DNA of 42,334 bases from a virus: the IMG/VR virus record IMGVR_UViG_3300036886_000097, positions 1 to 42,334 of that record. One strand, 5' to 3'. The notes under the pieces were generated by a model. The model ran no database searches and was not told the DNA's origin. It was given only the letters and a program-made list of their open reading frames with translations. Position 1 is the first letter of the stretch; every line of letters starts with the position of its first letter. Shown piece after piece: positions 31,611 to 38,044 of the stretch. A program made the position numbers and the translations under genes.

Positions 31611-32432
31611 TCACGCCAGCGACGACCCGCTTTTCGTCTGCGGCTTGGAGTAATCCTCGGGCCACGGCATGCGCTCGTTGAAGCGCTTCTGAATCTCGGC
31701 CTTCGAAGGGAACCCGACAGGCAACGGCGTCATCGTGTAACCAGACTGGTTTGGCTCAAGGCCGCAGGCGTTCATAGCGGCCGGCACACTCCCAAATCTG
31801 TGCTCCAAGACGTGCGGGTTGATCCCAGCCTTGACCAAAGCGTCGCGCCCCGGAGTCCTCCCGATGGTTGCCGCCAACCGCTGCACTTGGTACAAGAGCT
31901 GTGCCGCGCATCGGTTGGCTTTGTTTTGGACTTCTACGGGGTGGGGGCCGAAAGTTCGACCCTTGACTTTGCCCTTGCCGGAAGCCCTACCGGCGATGAA
32001 CCGCTTGTCAGAAGTGCCCCGGCCCTGCTTTGCTTCCCGGATTTGCACATCCCGGCGCTTGGCCCGCAGCCCTAATCCAGAGATCGCGGTATTGCGACTC
32101 AGCCCGTGCGTGGCGTTGTACTCTGCCCGCCCGATCCCATGATTCCGGTGTATGCGCGACCCGAGAAACCGGAACCACTCCCCGCATTCGTGACACTTCG
32201 TGGTGTCGTCGGCGGTATTGTATTCCATCGCGCCCAGAACAGACTTCCCGGATGCCACAAACGGCTGTTTCTCTGCCCACGTGAAAACGTGCCCGCGAAT
32301 GATTACGCTCCCGTGGGCTTTCTGTGGCGGAAACGAGATGCTCTTGACGCCGCCGACGTTGCCCGACGCGGCGCGCGTGGCGCTTCCGGTTACTCTGCCA
32401 GACGGAGGACCGTAGTGAGCAGTTAACGCCAC
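31611..32432 (-). CDS. MucR-type zinc finger protein fused to an HNH-associated repeat
   Basis: A 273-residue protein with GTG at 32432; an internal ATG at 32228 would give 205 residues. Around residues 80-120, CHECGEWFRFLGSRIHRNHG and EYNATHGLS match the Ros/MucR zinc finger (C80, C83, H95, H98), a DNA-binding module of transcription regulators. Around residues 190-232, RLAATIGRTPGRDALVKAG followed by RFGSVPAAMNACGL matches the short helical repeat found next to HNH nucleases in homing endonucleases. No HNH catalytic motif is visible. The pair of domains suggests a DNA-binding remnant of a homing endonuclease or a regulator. It sits near the start of the late operon. Confidence 0.65.
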   Translation of the reverse strand: MALTAHYGPPSGRVTGSATRAASGNVGGVKSISFPPQKAHGSVIIRGHVFTWAEKQPFVASGKSVLGAMEYNTADDTTKCHECGEWFRFLGSRIHRNHGIGRAEYNATHGLSRNTAISGLGLRAKRRDVQIREAKQGRGTSDKRFIAGRASGKGKVKGRTFGPHPVEVQNKANRCAAQLLYQVQRLAATIGRTPGRDALVKAGINPHVLEHRFGSVPAAMNACGLEPNQSGYTMTPLPVGFPSKAEIQKRFNERMPWPEDYSKPQTKSGSSLA

Positions 32433-32447
32433 GATTCGTATCCCCGT

Positions 32448-32843
32448 TCAGGCTGACGCCGCCACAAGCACATCCAGCAATACTCGCTGGAAGACCGCCT
32501 TCACATGCCGGTCATCGTTCCCGTTCCGATCCTTCGGCACGAGCACGCGCCCGTCACCCCGTTGCCCGTCCAGCCGCTTCAGCGACCACGGGCGGCATCC
32601 CGCACTCAGGTTCTCTACGAAGCTGTACCGCGTCCCGCCGAAGGGCCGATCTATCGTTCGGCTATGATCGTCCCGCTGCTTGTGCAGATACGCCCGCTTG
32701 GCCAAACCGGCCTTCGAGCGCACCACAGTCACCAACCCCAAACCCTCCAGCCGCAGTAACCGCGACAGGGAGATCGAGTCAATGGCTTCTCGCTCATGCG
32801 AGTACAACGGGTACACTTCGGCATCAGAGGCAAGTGAGGGCAT
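32448..32843 (-). CDS. First gene of the late operon, small basic protein of unknown function
   Basis: A 131-residue protein from ATG 32843. The N-terminal half has a helix-loop-helix look (SHEREAIDSISLSRLLRLEG, LVTVVRSKAGLAKRAYLHKQ), possibly a winged-helix DNA-binding unit, and the second half is Arg/Asp-rich (LDGQRGDGRVLVPKDRNGND). It is the first gene after the promoter candidate at 32901-32929 with a leader of about 50 nt. It may regulate late genes; the motif is not diagnostic. Confidence 0.5.
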   Translation of the reverse strand: MPSLASDAEVYPLYSHEREAIDSISLSRLLRLEGLGLVTVVRSKAGLAKRAYLHKQRDDHSRTIDRPFGGTRYSFVENLSAGCRPWSLKRLDGQRGDGRVLVPKDRNGNDDRHVKAVFQRVLLDVLVAASA

Positions 32844-32900
32844 TGGATGAACCTGCGTGGTATTCTCGCCGCCACGGCGGGCGCACTGCTATCTCCTGAA

Positions 32901-32929
32901 AGTGTACAGGAGCATCTTGAATCTGGCAA
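32901..32929 (-). promoter_or_regulatory. Promoter candidate for the late minus-strand operon
   Basis: On the minus strand TTGCCA (32929-32924, 5/6 to TTGACA) is followed after 17 nt by TACACT (32906-32901, 4/6 to TATAAT). It would give a leader of about 50 nt before ATG 32843, and no other strong minus promoter is evident for the 32-kb late block. It adjoins DnaA-box-like sites at 32933-32952. Confidence 0.45.
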
Positions 32930-32932
32930 TAC

Positions 32933-33009
32933 TTTTCCACACGATTTCCACACTTATTTTCTAAGTGCTTTTTTACTAACGTGTTACATGATGAATTTCC
33001 TGTGAATAT
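32933..33009. promoter_or_regulatory. AT-rich segment with DnaA-box-like sites
   Basis: TTTTCCACA at 32933-32941 fits TTWTNCACA exactly; ATTTCCACA at 32944-32952 has one mismatch; TGTGAATAT at 33001-33009 is a one-mismatch match in the opposite orientation. They lie in an AT-rich stretch between divergent genes. A phage-encoded DnaA domain IV-like protein exists at 41112-41513. It could be a DnaA-responsive promoter or a secondary origin. Confidence 0.4.
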
Positions 33010-33053
33010 CCTGCTAACAGGTAGGCTTTGATCGAATCCGCGAAAAGTAGCTA

Positions 33054-33083
33054 TTGCAATTCCGATTCAACCTGCCGTAAAAT
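33054..33083 (+). promoter_or_regulatory. Plus-strand promoter candidate for the DUF559 gene
   Basis: TTGCAA (33054-33059, 4/6) and TAAAAT (33078-33083, 5/6) are 18 nt apart. The transcript would have a leader of over 200 nt before the coding start, with structured segments at 33111-33139 and 33268-33281. Confidence 0.4.
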
Positions 33084-33110
33084 CAAACCCGTACCAAGTC
33101 CACTAGAGCG

Positions 33111-33139
33111 CCAGGGTTCAGTCACTCGTGACGGCCTGG
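33111..33139 (+). other. Nested hairpin in the long leader before the DUF559 gene
   Basis: CCAGG (33111-33115) pairs with CCTGG (33135-33139), and inside it GTCAC (33121-33125) pairs with GTGAC (33128-33132). A further hairpin, GTGGT-TTGA-ACCAC, is at 33268-33281. The 33084-33312 stretch has no convincing gene and may be a structured leader or small RNA. A tRNA fold could not be completed. Confidence 0.35.
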
Positions 33140-33312
33140 TGAGGTCAGTGGCCCGGCGGTCGCAACACCGGCACCGCTGAGAATCCCTCGATCCTCCGCA
33201 AGAACAAGGCGGTAAATGACGCCGAGCGAGCGGGGCAAGGATCTGGCTGTTGCGTAAGCAGGCCATGCGTGGTTTGAACCACCGGCGCACGGAGGGTAGG
33301 GAGGTCTTTGTT

Positions 33313-33768
33313 TTGTTGAGCCCTGTCACCAGCTACCGCCGCAAGATACAACCGAGAAAGTGGCGATTCGCCGTCCAGATGCGGCTACACCCCACCAACG
33401 CCGAGGCCATGATCTGGAAACGCCTGGTCGGGAAGCAGACCGGCTTCAAGTTCCGACGCCAGCATCCCATGATGGGTTGGATTGTGGACTTCTGCTGCAA
33501 CTCGCGCAAGGTCATCGTGGAAATCGACGGTCCGGTACATGATACGCCGGAATCGCTTGCGTACGACAAGAGGCGCGAAGACGCACTCGCCGCCATGGGG
33601 TTTCGCACACTGCGGTTCTCCAACGAACAAGCCACCCGGCACACTCAGCAAGTGATTCGATCAATCCTTGAAATCTGTGACGCGCGACCAGTCTTCAACT
33701 CTTGGAACCACGGCATCAGAAGCAGTATCAGCCCCGTCAATGCCGTTTTCCCAAACCCAACTTCATAG
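33313..33768 (+). CDS. DUF559 (Vsr-like) endonuclease-related protein
   Basis: A protein of about 151 residues. The core AEAMIWKRLVGKQTGFKFRR, PMMGWIVDFCCNSRKVIVEI with DGPVHD, and LAAMGFRTLRFSNEQA is the DUF559 pattern, a PD-(D/E)xK-like relative of very-short-patch-repair endonucleases: the VDF Asp and the EID acidic residues are present. A TTG start at 33313 sits 8 nt behind GGGAGG; an ATG at 33265 is the alternative. It is a lone plus-strand gene between the control region and a convergent gene at 34114. It may be a nuclease cargo (moron) or part of mismatch-type DNA repair; no cognate methylase is next to it. Confidence 0.8.
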   Translation: MLSPVTSYRRKIQPRKWRFAVQMRLHPTNAEAMIWKRLVGKQTGFKFRRQHPMMGWIVDFCCNSRKVIVEIDGPVHDTPESLAYDKRREDALAAMGFRTLRFSNEQATRHTQQVIRSILEICDARPVFNSWNHGIRSSISPVNAVFPNPTS

Positions 33769-34010
33769 AATTTTCTGGAATCAAGCATAGCCGAACCTGA
33801 AAGCCCACGGAAGCCCCACAGAAACACCCACCCCGCTCAACGTGAACCTGCCTTAACGCCAGCACGGAATCGAGAAACGGGATTGTACTGCGGTTCTGGA
33901 GTCCCTATTGATAGACCAGCCCCCTCCCCTCGACCGGCTGGATCGGAAATCGACCCCCACCCCATCGAAACCCGAGAGCCGCAGCACACTGAAAACAAAG
34001 GGCGTAACCT

Positions 34011-34026
34011 GATAATCACTATTATC
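34011..34026. promoter_or_regulatory. Inverted repeat, candidate operator
   Basis: GATAAT-CACT-ATTATC is a perfect 6-bp inverted repeat in the 345-nt gap 33769-34113 between convergent genes. No promoter could be assigned next to it, and the stem is AT-rich, so it is a protein-binding site candidate rather than a terminator. The rest of the gap shows nothing else but the palindrome at 34075-34095. Confidence 0.35.
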
Positions 34027-34074
34027 GTGAGCTTGAAACAGAGGCGCTACAGGGCAAGGGAACAGGACAGCCAG

Positions 34075-34095
34075 TTGCAACTGAGTTGCAGGTAG
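34075..34095. repeat. Palindromic element shared with the integrase gene (copy 1)
   Basis: TTGCAACTGAGTTGCA followed by GGTAG. The core TGCAACT-G-AGTTGCA is a perfect palindrome of 15 nt. The same sequence, reverse-complemented with one mismatch in 21 positions, occurs inside the recombinase gene at 38490-38510. Copy 1 is intergenic, beside the stop of an excisionase-like gene, so it may be a binding site for the recombinase or its partner. Confidence 0.45.
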
Positions 34096-34113
34096 AAGGC
34101 TGCGGACTGAGTG

Positions 34114-34461
34114 CTACACTACTTTGAGCGTATCTACTACCCGCATTTGAGGGGAGACGGAGGTATACGGGCCAGGATACGGGCAGGGAGGCATGACCTC
34201 AGCCATTGAGACGCGGTAAGCGCCGAGCCTGCCATATCGTTGCACCTTGCCCTGCTGCATCCAGCGGCGTAGGCAGCGCTTGGTGATGCCAGCCCACTTG
34301 AGAGCCACCTTGATTGGGACCAGATCGGCAGGTGTGCCGGCTGGGGCCGGCGGCAGAACAGGGTCCGGGTGTTGCGGAGGCGGCAGGCGGAGGGTGGCCG
34401 AGAGGGATGCGAGGTCGGCGGACGGCAGGACGTTGACGCTACCGAGTGGGCGGCCCATCAT
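34114..34461 (-). CDS. Excisionase/MerR-like winged-helix DNA-binding protein
   Basis: About 115 residues. The central segment VPIKVALKWAGITKRCLRRW followed by MQQGKVQRYGRLGAYRVSMA matches a winged helix-turn-helix (excisionase or MerR-like): helix-turn-helix, then a wing ending in R-x-G-x-x-x-V. The N-terminus is Ala/Pro-rich and the C-terminus has PCPYPGPYTSV. Tandem ATGs at 34461 and 34458 with AAGG upstream are the start; it overlaps the upstream gene by 20-23 nt. The plus-strand recombinase gene lies 3.6 kb away, and a palindrome shared with that gene lies 19 nt past this stop, which favours excision or regulation of integration. Confidence 0.6.
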   Translation of the reverse strand: MMGRPLGSVNVLPSADLASLSATLRLPPPQHPDPVLPPAPAGTPADLVPIKVALKWAGITKRCLRRWMQQGKVQRYGRLGAYRVSMAEVMPPCPYPGPYTSVSPQMRVVDTLKVV

Positions 34462-34696
34462 CCTTGCTCTCGTGGTTGCCGGCCCATGATGCTGTGTTGA
34501 GCCTACGGACGGCGTCCAGCTCATTCAGATCACACGGCGAGGCTGCCTGCGGCTGACTGTCCAGCTCCGCCCACGGCATCCGGGCCTCGCTCTCGTGGCT
34601 GATGCCCTCGGAATCGAGGTAGCTCACGTGCTCCATGCGGTAGGTGCCCAACTCCCCGCCACGTCGTCGGCAGGCTGTGAATGTATCAGTGTCCAT
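34439..34696 (-). CDS. Small accessory protein (85 aa), unknown
   Basis: A protein from ATG 34696, which overlaps the preceding stop by 11 nt. It contains TACRRRGGELGTYRMEHVSY and a Ser/Asp-rich end (SKDDGPPTR). A short Cys-Arg-Arg segment is visible but no known domain. It is part of a three- to four-gene operon of accessory proteins that ends with the excisionase-like gene. Confidence 0.5.
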   Translation of the reverse strand: MDTDTFTACRRRGGELGTYRMEHVSYLDSEGISHESEARMPWAELDSQPQAASPCDLNELDAVRRLNTASWAGNHESKDDGPPTR

Positions 34697-35171
34697 TGAT
34701 GTGCTCTCGCGGCATGATCGGCTCATTGATGGTGGCTGCTGAAATGGAGCAATCGGAGATGTGCGTGTCGAGGGCGCCGAAAGTCGCAGGTTCGACAGAT
34801 CCATCGGATATATCAGCGTGCTCGAATTCGGGGGATACAACACCATCAGGTGCCCCCGGCGGATTGCATGGCGGGGCGCTCACATATCCGATGGAGCCGC
34901 CTGTCAGCACAGCAGACTCAACGCCAGGCACTCCGTGCCCAGAGACAGATCCATCGGATATATCAGCGTGCTCGAATTCGGGGGATACAACACCATCAGG
35001 TGCCCCCGGCGGATTGCATGGCGGGGCTGCTAGGGGCATGTTTGCAGGCATGTTGAGGGCTTTCCGTGCCCAAGCGCACATTCCGGGGCCGTACTGCTCC
35101 GGGTGCTCCAGGATGATTCGGGCGGCAGATTGGTTGGCCTTACCGTATTCGATGGGGATCTTATTTGCCAT
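34686..35171 (-). CDS. Accessory protein with a duplicated 28-residue segment
   Basis: A protein of 161 residues from ATG 35171. The N-terminal 40 residues (IPIEYGKANQSAARIILEHP, EQYGPGMCAWARKALN) are conserved-looking. A 28-residue unit starting APPCNPPGAPDGVVSPEFEH occurs twice, 50 residues apart, from a perfect 84-bp DNA repeat. A shorter related pattern (ISDGS, HISDCS) appears between and after. It overlaps both neighbours by 11 nt. No family is recognised; the Pro/Gly-rich repeats look like a flexible linker or a decoy-type repeat. Confidence 0.55.
   Translation of the reverse strand: MANKIPIEYGKANQSAARIILEHPEQYGPGMCAWARKALNMPANMPLAAPPCNPPGAPDGVVSPEFEHADISDGSVSGHGVPGVESAVLTGGSIGYVSAPPCNPPGAPDGVVSPEFEHADISDGSVEPATFGALDTHISDCSISAATINEPIMPREHINGH
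34794..35027. repeat. Perfect 84-bp direct repeat (34794-34877 and 34944-35027)
   Basis: Both copies are identical over 84 bp, are 150 bp apart start to start (50 codons) and keep the reading frame of the gene on the minus strand. The absence of any silent change means a recent duplication or gene conversion. Confidence 0.9.
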
Positions 35172-35397
35172 CTCGCCTCGTGCGCCTATTCGCAGCCTTG
35201 CCGCCGGCTGATGCGATCTCGCGGCGGCGCTCGGGGGATAGGGTTGCAGCACGAGCTGGTCCGCCTTTGAGCCCTGCCTTACGCTTGGCCTGTCTGATCC
35301 GCTCCGCTTTGCGCTTCCCGATCATCCTTGTAGTAGCATAGCACAGAACGGGTTGGCGCTTGACAGGTTTCTGCGACTCTATTGCCAGTGTTTGCAT
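35161..35397 (-). CDS. Small basic DNA-binding-like protein
   Basis: A 78-residue protein from ATG 35397, with GGGGAAG as possible SD. The C-terminus LSPERRREIASAGGKAANRR, preceded by the very basic IGKRKAERIRQAKRKAGLKG, is a pattern seen in many short phage proteins with the LSPERRREIA-type motif. It is the first gene of the small minus operon and diverges from the plus-strand operon; its promoter is not clear. It may regulate one of the two directions. Confidence 0.55.
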   Translation of the reverse strand: MQTLAIESQKPVKRQPVLCYATTRMIGKRKAERIRQAKRKAGLKGGPARAATLSPERRREIASAGGKAANRRTRRDGK

Positions 35398-35437
35398 GAA
35401 CTTCCCCACAATCTGATGGCAGCATGTGAAATAGTGC

Positions 35438-35466
35438 TTGACAAAGTAATGGATCTCCTGTAATAT
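35438..35466 (+). promoter_or_regulatory. Near-consensus sigma70 promoter of the recombinase operon
   Basis: TTGACA (35438-35443, 6/6), 17-nt spacer, TAATAT (35461-35466, 4/6 by position to TATAAT). The ATG of the first gene is at 35474, 7 nt after the -10 box, so transcription would start at or beside the start codon and give a leaderless mRNA. Confidence 0.75.
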
Positions 35467-35473
35467 CGTGAGT

Positions 35474-35686
35474 ATGAATAACAACAAAGCAGTCCGCAAC
35501 GTAATCGACGCCGGGTCTGGATATGTGGTCTATCCTAGCGGCACAGCGGCCAGCACATTGGCTAAGGCCACTGTGCGAGCACGGCAGGAGAGTAAGACTG
35601 AGCGGGACGGCTGGGCGCGGGTAGAACGGTGCAGCGATAATGCCATCCTGCAGCACGTGTTCATGGGCCGGATCACCGCCCGCTGA
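35474..35686 (+). CDS. Small leaderless first gene of the recombinase operon
   Basis: A 70-residue protein (NNNKAVRNVIDAGSGYVVYP, SGTAASTLAKATVRARQESK). It has a charged helical middle and no known domain. The start is ATG 35474 at the predicted transcription start; a GTG at 35468 lies inside the promoter's initiation region and is less likely. It precedes the DUF3560-methyltransferase by 12 nt. It may be an early phage regulator; no function is recognised. Confidence 0.55.
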   Translation: MNNNKAVRNVIDAGSGYVVYPSGTAASTLAKATVRARQESKTERDGWARVERCSDNAILQHVFMGRITAR

Positions 35687-35698
35687 GGACCCCCCACG

Positions 35699-37567
35699 AT
35701 GACCACCAACCAAATGCAACCCGCAGTCGGACAGACGGAACACGCAGCAACCTACAGCCCGGAAGATAACAAACTCCGGCTTTATCCCGCGTGCCGGCTG
35801 GATCCTGACGAATACGCCAAGATGAAGGCGGCCGGCTTCTCGTGGGCGCCGAAGCAAGAACTATTCGTCGCGCCGGTGTGGACGCCGACCCGCGAAGACC
35901 TACTTGTCGAGATGTGCGGCGAGATCGGCGACGAAGACACGAGCCTCGTTGACCGATCCGAACAGCGCGCGGAACGCTTTGCGGACTACAGCGACAATCG
36001 CCGGGCCGACGCCGAGCGGTCCCACGAGGCGGTTAGCGCCATCGTGGATGGCATCCCAATGGGACAGCCGATCCTGATAGGGCACCACTCCGAGAAGCAC
36101 GCGCGCAAGGATGCCGAGAAGATTCAGAACGGAATGCGGCGCGCCGTGAAGATGTGGGAGCAGGCGAACTACTGGAAGTCGCGGGCGGCCGTTGCTATCC
36201 GCGCGGCGAAGTACAAGGAACTTCCAGCGGTTCGGGCGCGACGGATCAAAGGGATCGAAGCGGACATCAGATCGTATCGGGCCAGCTACACGCCGCATGA
36301 CAACCAGCCTGCGATCATGCAAACCCGGTGGAACGCAGAGAAAGACGCGCCGGCGATTCCCCACGTTTGGGTTGGGCCGAAGGGCCGCGGCGGGCATTGG
36401 GTGCCGCTGGAGGACCTGCCACGCATCGAAGCGGGGGCGCAGCGATGGTTGGAGCACCTTCAGAACCGCCTGGAGTACGAGCGGGCGATGCTGGCCGAGG
36501 GCGGAGGGTTGGCGGCGGATGGGTTTGACATTCAGATCGGCGGGCGGGTGTTCGACGGCGGGAGTTGGCTCGTCGTCACCAAGCTGAACCGCAAAGACGG
36601 CGCACTTTTCAGTGTGTCCGTGTTGGGCCGCTGGTCTGCCACTCTGCCGGTCGAGCAGGTCCGAGATTACAAACCGCCGGAGGCGGGAGACGCTGAGAAG
36701 GTCGCGGCGGTTTCCAAACTCGCCCCGCTGTGCAACTTCCGTGCCGAGGGCTGCATTGAGTTGACCTCGGAGGAGTGGAAGCGCAAGCAACGGATTTCTG
36801 ATAGCTACTTCGTCCACACGTTCAAAGCGACCGAAACGACGGGCGCCTACCGACTGCGGACGGCGCACGGACCGAACTGGTCGCGGCTGCCGGTGTTCCT
36901 GACCGACGCGAAGGTCGTAGAGGCTCCCGCTCTGAAGCCCGCGCCCGAACCGGTTGCGTTCGCGCCGATCAAAGATGCACGCGAGTGGAAAGCCTACCAG
37001 CCACCTGAGCCTACCAAGTTCGACGCACTGCGCGAGACGCTCAAGGCTGGCGTGCAGGTGGTGACGGCGGATCAGTTATTCCCGACACCGCCAGACCTGG
37101 CAGCGCGGATGGTGGAAGCGGCGGACATCCAGAACGGAGACCGAGTACTCGAGCCCAGCGCGGGGACGGGGAATATTGCGCGCGCGGTTTTCACCGCGGC
37201 TCCCGTGCACGTTGTCGCCGTTGAGATCAACCGCGATGTTTTGAACGCTTTCGAGGCACAGTATCACTCATGGAACAATAGCCGAATCGAGACGCACTGC
37301 GCCGACTTCCTGGCCTGTAACGACAACCTCGGAAAGTTCGACCGCATCTTGATGAATCCACCTTTCAGCGACGGCGCCGACGTCAAGCACATTCGGCACG
37401 CGCTCACGTTCCTGAAGCCTGGCGGGCGGCTGGTGGCGATCTGCGCCAACGGACCGCGGCAGCGCGAGGCGCTCATGGGGCTGGGAACCTGGGAAGACCT
37501 GCCGGCCGGCACGTTCAAGGCGTCTGGAACCGGAGTAAATGCGGCTATGCTGATTGTGAATGCTTGA
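35699..37567 (+). CDS. DUF3560 protein fused to a SAM-dependent methyltransferase
   Basis: A 622-residue protein. Residues about 10-220 (LRLYPACRLDPDEYAKMKAA, FSWAPKQELFVAP, HHSEKHARKDAEKIQNGMRR) are DUF3560, a domain found in plasmids and phages. Residues about 456-622 are a methyltransferase: PTPPDLAARMV, DRVLEPSAGTGNIARAV (SAM site, about 480-496), VVAVEINRDVLNAF and NPPF at about 552-555, the catalytic motif of N6-adenine or N4-cytosine type DNA methylases. ATG 35699 has GAGG about 10 nt upstream. It may methylate phage DNA against restriction, or host DNA. It is in an operon with the recombinase. Confidence 0.85.
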   Translation: MTTNQMQPAVGQTEHAATYSPEDNKLRLYPACRLDPDEYAKMKAAGFSWAPKQELFVAPVWTPTREDLLVEMCGEIGDEDTSLVDRSEQRAERFADYSDNRRADAERSHEAVSAIVDGIPMGQPILIGHHSEKHARKDAEKIQNGMRRAVKMWEQANYWKSRAAVAIRAAKYKELPAVRARRIKGIEADIRSYRASYTPHDNQPAIMQTRWNAEKDAPAIPHVWVGPKGRGGHWVPLEDLPRIEAGAQRWLEHLQNRLEYERAMLAEGGGLAADGFDIQIGGRVFDGGSWLVVTKLNRKDGALFSVSVLGRWSATLPVEQVRDYKPPEAGDAEKVAAVSKLAPLCNFRAEGCIELTSEEWKRKQRISDSYFVHTFKATETTGAYRLRTAHGPNWSRLPVFLTDAKVVEAPALKPAPEPVAFAPIKDAREWKAYQPPEPTKFDALRETLKAGVQVVTADQLFPTPPDLAARMVEAADIQNGDRVLEPSAGTGNIARAVFTAAPVHVVAVEINRDVLNAFEAQYHSWNNSRIETHCADFLACNDNLGKFDRILMNPPFSDGADVKHIRHALTFLKPGGRLVAICANGPRQREALMGLGTWEDLPAGTFKASGTGVNAAMLIVNA

Positions 37568-37639
37568 CTGTTGGCTATGCCTGACTTACAACACCAGCCG
37601 GGCATAGACGAGCGGTACAAGCACAGAAAGGGAGATGAA

Positions 37640-38044
37640 ATGGAAACCAAACAGACAACGAAATACACACCAGGGCCGTGGAAGTTAGACGGCGGGGAAG
37701 GCACGCGCGGGCAGTTGTACGTGTGGTCTGACCGCGATGAGCGCGGCAAGGGTCTCATCGGTACTCACGAAATCTGTGTGGCTATCATCCAACCCAACGC
37801 ACGATGTGAGGGTAGCGCGGCCTACGCGGAAGAGGAGATCAAAGCCAACGCCGATCTAATCGCAGCCGCGCCTGCAATGTATGAGGCGCTGGAAGCGGTA
37901 GTGCAAACCATCTGGGCCGATTGCCGAATACCAGCCGAGGTCCGCAAGGACTGGGAGTCGGTGTATCATACCGTGATTCTGTCCGCAATGAGAGCCGCGC
38001 GTGGAGATAAGTTAGATGTTGCCAGCAATCGTACAAACCGATAG
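37640..38044 (+). CDS. Small conserved phage protein with TPGPW motif
   Basis: A 134-residue protein from ATG 37640 behind AAAGGGAG. TPGPWKL near the N-terminus and EEIKANADLIAAAPAMYEAL in the middle are the known signature of a small, widespread phage protein family of unknown function. The C-terminal 40 residues are helical. It overlaps the recombinase start by 29 nt. The role in phage biology is not known; it is often found next to early genes. Confidence 0.75.
   Translation: METKQTTKYTPGPWKLDGGEGTRGQLYVWSDRDERGKGLIGTHEICVAIIQPNARCEGSAAYAEEEIKANADLIAAAPAMYEALEAVVQTIWADCRIPAEVRKDWESVYHTVILSAMRAARGDKLDVASNRTNR

Noticed and set aside
32847-33005. A 52-codon plus-strand reading frame across the control region
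   Set aside because: It starts with ATG but overlaps DnaA-box-like sites and promoter boxes, has no SD, and the sequence shows no protein-like pattern. It is probably non-coding.
33111-33281. CRISPR array or repeat array in the leader region
   Set aside because: Only unrelated hairpins; no regularly spaced repeats with unique spacers.
33200-33290. A tRNA-like stretch before the DUF559 gene (GGTTTGAACC with a following CACCGGCGCA)
   Set aside because: It resembles the 3' part of a tRNA, but no 5-7-5 T-arm forms (only a 5-bp stem with a 4-nt loop), and no acceptor or anticodon stem could be closed. It could be a tRNA-derived attachment relic, but this is not supported well enough.
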